NCBI GenBank assembly: GCA_045536155.1
Contig: JAZSMZ010000023.1
Span: 1-34,187, forward strand
Direction: 5' to 3'
DNA length: 34,187 nt
Source: JAZQNC01 sp045536155
GTDB lineage: Bacteria > Bacillota > Clostridia > Oscillospirales > CAG-272
The notes under the pieces were generated by a model. It searched no databases. It was not told the origin of the DNA and saw only the letters and a list, made by a program, of their open reading frames with translations. The position numbers were made by a program, and so were the translations under genes. Below are positions 32,654 to 34,187 of the stretch, in pieces. How positions within the stretch are numbered: position 1 is the first letter of the stretch; each line of letters opens with the position of its first letter.

Positions 32654-33457
32654 TTATTTTGTGAAATTGATGTTAATGGCACCGATGCCGCCGTTGATAT
32701 CTACGGAGTTTACAGCATTGCCGCCGTTTTCAAAGCCGGACACGCTCTCGCCGTTCACCTTGAGCGATCCGAGTCCCTTTTCAGCTTTGATACGATAATC
32801 GTCAGCCTTTCCGACGAGGGTGATATTTGTCTCTCCTACGCCAAGGTCAAAGCAACATTTTCCCGACAACTCCGAAACCATATTAAGCTGCCCGACACCC
32901 ATGTCCAAATCAAGGTTTGAAAATGAAGAAGATGCTATTGTAATCTTTCCGGCACCGCCATCGATATCGACCGAATTCGTTGCGGTGATCGATTTGATAT
33001 TGACTTCACCTGCACCAAACTCAAGGCTCAGCGCCTTTGATTCAAGCGAATCGATGTTAAAACGTCCTGCGCCCGTTTCGATGTCGATATCCTCAAATAC
33101 AGTTCCTTTCGGGATATATAAATTTACAACAGCTCCCTTGTAATCGCCTCCGACTATCTGTTTATCCTTGAGCGATAAGGTGTTGTTGTCATATTTTACG
33201 CTGAATTCTTTCAGATTGCTCTCAACGTAAAATTTGTCGCCTTCTTTAATGCTGAAATCTGCCGCGCCGATCTCGATGTCGAGTGCAATAATTCCGGATG
33301 GTATATCGTATGATTTCATTTCTCCGGCCGCTGAATCGCCGGTAAATATCGAACCGATTACTCCAACAGCGCTCAGAATGCCGCCTATGATGCTGACGGA
33401 CAGAAGAACAGCAAAGGCAATAGCAATATACTTTATCAGCTTTTGTAACGATGTCAC
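32654..33457 (-). CDS. DUF4097 family membrane-anchored beta-repeat protein
   Basis: 267 residues. One N-terminal membrane helix (about 10-37) is followed by a beta-helix-like domain with short repeats of alternating hydrophobic strands (ALDIEIGAADFSIKEGDKF, DIDIETGAGRFNIDSLES, LEFGAGEVNIKSI, DIDGGAGKITI, DLDMGVGQLNMVS, DLGVGETNITLVG, ending SVDINGGIGAININF). This is the pattern of DUF4097/adhesin-like proteins tied to LiaF-type envelope sensing. The start is GTG at 33457, overlapping the upstream stop by four bases (GTGA), with GGAGGAG upstream. Confidence 0.88.
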   Translation of the reverse strand: MTSLQKLIKYIAIAFAVLLSVSIIGGILSAVGVIGSIFTGDSAAGEMKSYDIPSGIIALDIEIGAADFSIKEGDKFYVESNLKEFSVKYDNNTLSLKDKQIVGGDYKGAVVNLYIPKGTVFEDIDIETGAGRFNIDSLESKALSLEFGAGEVNIKSITATNSVDIDGGAGKITIASSSFSNLDLDMGVGQLNMVSELSGKCCFDLGVGETNITLVGKADDYRIKAEKGLGSLKVNGESVSGFENGGNAVNSVDINGGIGAININFTK

Positions 33458-34146
33458 TTGATATCAACTCCTCCGAACATGCAGCTTCCGCTTATGTAGA
33501 TTGTGGGAGCGTTGTCGTGCTGCTTTGTTTTGTTGGATACACCACCAAAAACAGAGTTTGACGATACCTTGACGTTAACATTGTCTGGCATCAATATGTC
33601 AATTCCACCGAAAACTGCGGTTACCTTGATGGCACAGTCGCGGTCGATGATAGCCTTTCTGAGATCGCATTTAACTCCGCCAAAAACAGCATTCAGCTCG
33701 GCACCGTCAAATACACGGCCGTCATAGTTGAGATTGCAGCCGGAGAACACCGCATTGCCAGTACCGGGTTCGCGTCCCTCTTCTTTGAGCTTGACGATGA
33801 TCTCGCTTGCTTTGTTGCCAACAATTCCGTTAATGATAAACTTTATTCCAATAATGACGATGATTGCAGGTACAAGGAGCTTCCAGAATATCGCAAAATC
33901 GAGTATGCCCTGGCAGCAGAGCAGTAAAAATACGCCTATGGCGATTCCGATTATGTTACCGGTCTTTTCGCGTTCTGTAAACAGTCCAATGACGCACGGA
34001 ACGATGATAAACAAGGTCCACCAACCGTCGAAGAAGATGTTGATATCTGCGATATCAAGAGCATTAAGCGCAAATACTGCGCCTGCCGCGATCAGAATAA
34101 TACCCCAGATTATGTTGCTGAATCTTTTCATGTTTATTATAGCCAT
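33454..34146 (-). CDS. LiaF-like membrane protein (envelope-stress family)
   Basis: 230 residues. Four hydrophobic helices in the first 110 residues (IIWGIILIAAGAVFALNALD, WWTLFIIVPCVIGLF, IIGIAIGVFLLLC, LLVPAIIVIIGIKFIINGI) are followed by a cytoplasmic LiaF-type C-terminal domain with repeated NAVFSGC, NAVFGGVKCDL, TAVFGGIDILMP, NSVFGGVS and MFGGVDIK turns. LiaF proteins restrain cell-envelope stress two-component systems; no LiaRS pair is in the window. Start: ATG at 34146 almost touches AAAGGA, while the in-frame ATG at 34131 is 15 bases from it, so the exact start is uncertain. Its promoter would lie at the window end. Confidence 0.85.
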   Translation of the reverse strand: MAIINMKRFSNIIWGIILIAAGAVFALNALDIADINIFFDGWWTLFIIVPCVIGLFTEREKTGNIIGIAIGVFLLLCCQGILDFAIFWKLLVPAIIVIIGIKFIINGIVGNKASEIIVKLKEEGREPGTGNAVFSGCNLNYDGRVFDGAELNAVFGGVKCDLRKAIIDRDCAIKVTAVFGGIDILMPDNVNVKVSSNSVFGGVSNKTKQHDNAPTIYISGSCMFGGVDIK

Positions 34147-34187
34147 TCCTTTCGATTAATAAACTATATACTAATTATGATTGTAAG

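Noticed and set aside
1..34187. CRISPR array, insertion sequence, toxin-antitoxin or phage defence genes
   Set aside because: No regularly spaced repeats, transposase motifs or paired small toxin-like ORFs were seen.

Overview
The window looks like chromosomal DNA of a Gram-positive, mid-GC member of the Clostridia (Bacillota), probably an uncultured gut-type species. This is inferred from strong purine-rich Shine-Dalgarno (SD) sites, many near-perfect sigma-A promoters (TTGACA-N17-TATAAT), lipoprotein signal peptides, a BY-kinase/PHP-phosphatase/LCP capsule cassette and LiaF-like envelope proteins. The genus cannot be told from the sequence alone. No transposase, phage gene, CRISPR array or rRNA is visible.

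Layout. 1-1204: end of a polar amino acid ABC uptake operon (permease, ATPase). 1213-2094 (-): a lactate/malate-dehydrogenase-like protein whose catalytic residues appear lost. 2315-4401: three tandem paralogues of an unrecognised secreted domain, two as lipoproteins and one without a signal peptide, facing an ECF sigma factor and a probable membrane anti-sigma factor (4450-5660, -). 5768-8718 (-): galM and typA. 9000-10490: a DUF1846 protein. 10640-13123 (-): a fucose-isomerase-family protein followed by a class II aldolase-family protein. 13368-13454: tRNA-Leu(CAG). 13645-14832: an unknown protein with a C-terminal membrane anchor.

The centre is a compact aromatic amino acid operon, 15131-23117: DAHP synthase, chorismate mutase/prephenate dehydratase, AroB, AroC, an AroE-AroK fusion, AroQ, AroA and TyrA, with a GNAT gene behind. 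Together they cover the route from erythrose-4-phosphate and PEP to chorismate, prephenate, phenylpyruvate and 4-hydroxyphenylpyruvate. In front lies the most interesting element: a consensus promoter, a 25-codon leader ORF with six Tyr and four Phe codons, a possible antiterminator and an intrinsic terminator. This is the layout of ribosome-mediated attenuation sensing charged tRNA-Tyr/Phe.

23830-31064 is surface polysaccharide biosynthesis: Wzz-like adaptor, BY-kinase, PHP phosphatase, a secreted protein with a sorting-signal-like tail, an LCP ligase, a membrane nucleotide-sugar 4,6-dehydratase and a UDP-GlcNAc 2-epimerase-like enzyme. 31220-32599 is a lipoprotein alkaline phosphatase with an extra N-terminal domain. 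32654-34146 (-) is a LiaF-like/DUF4097 envelope-stress pair.
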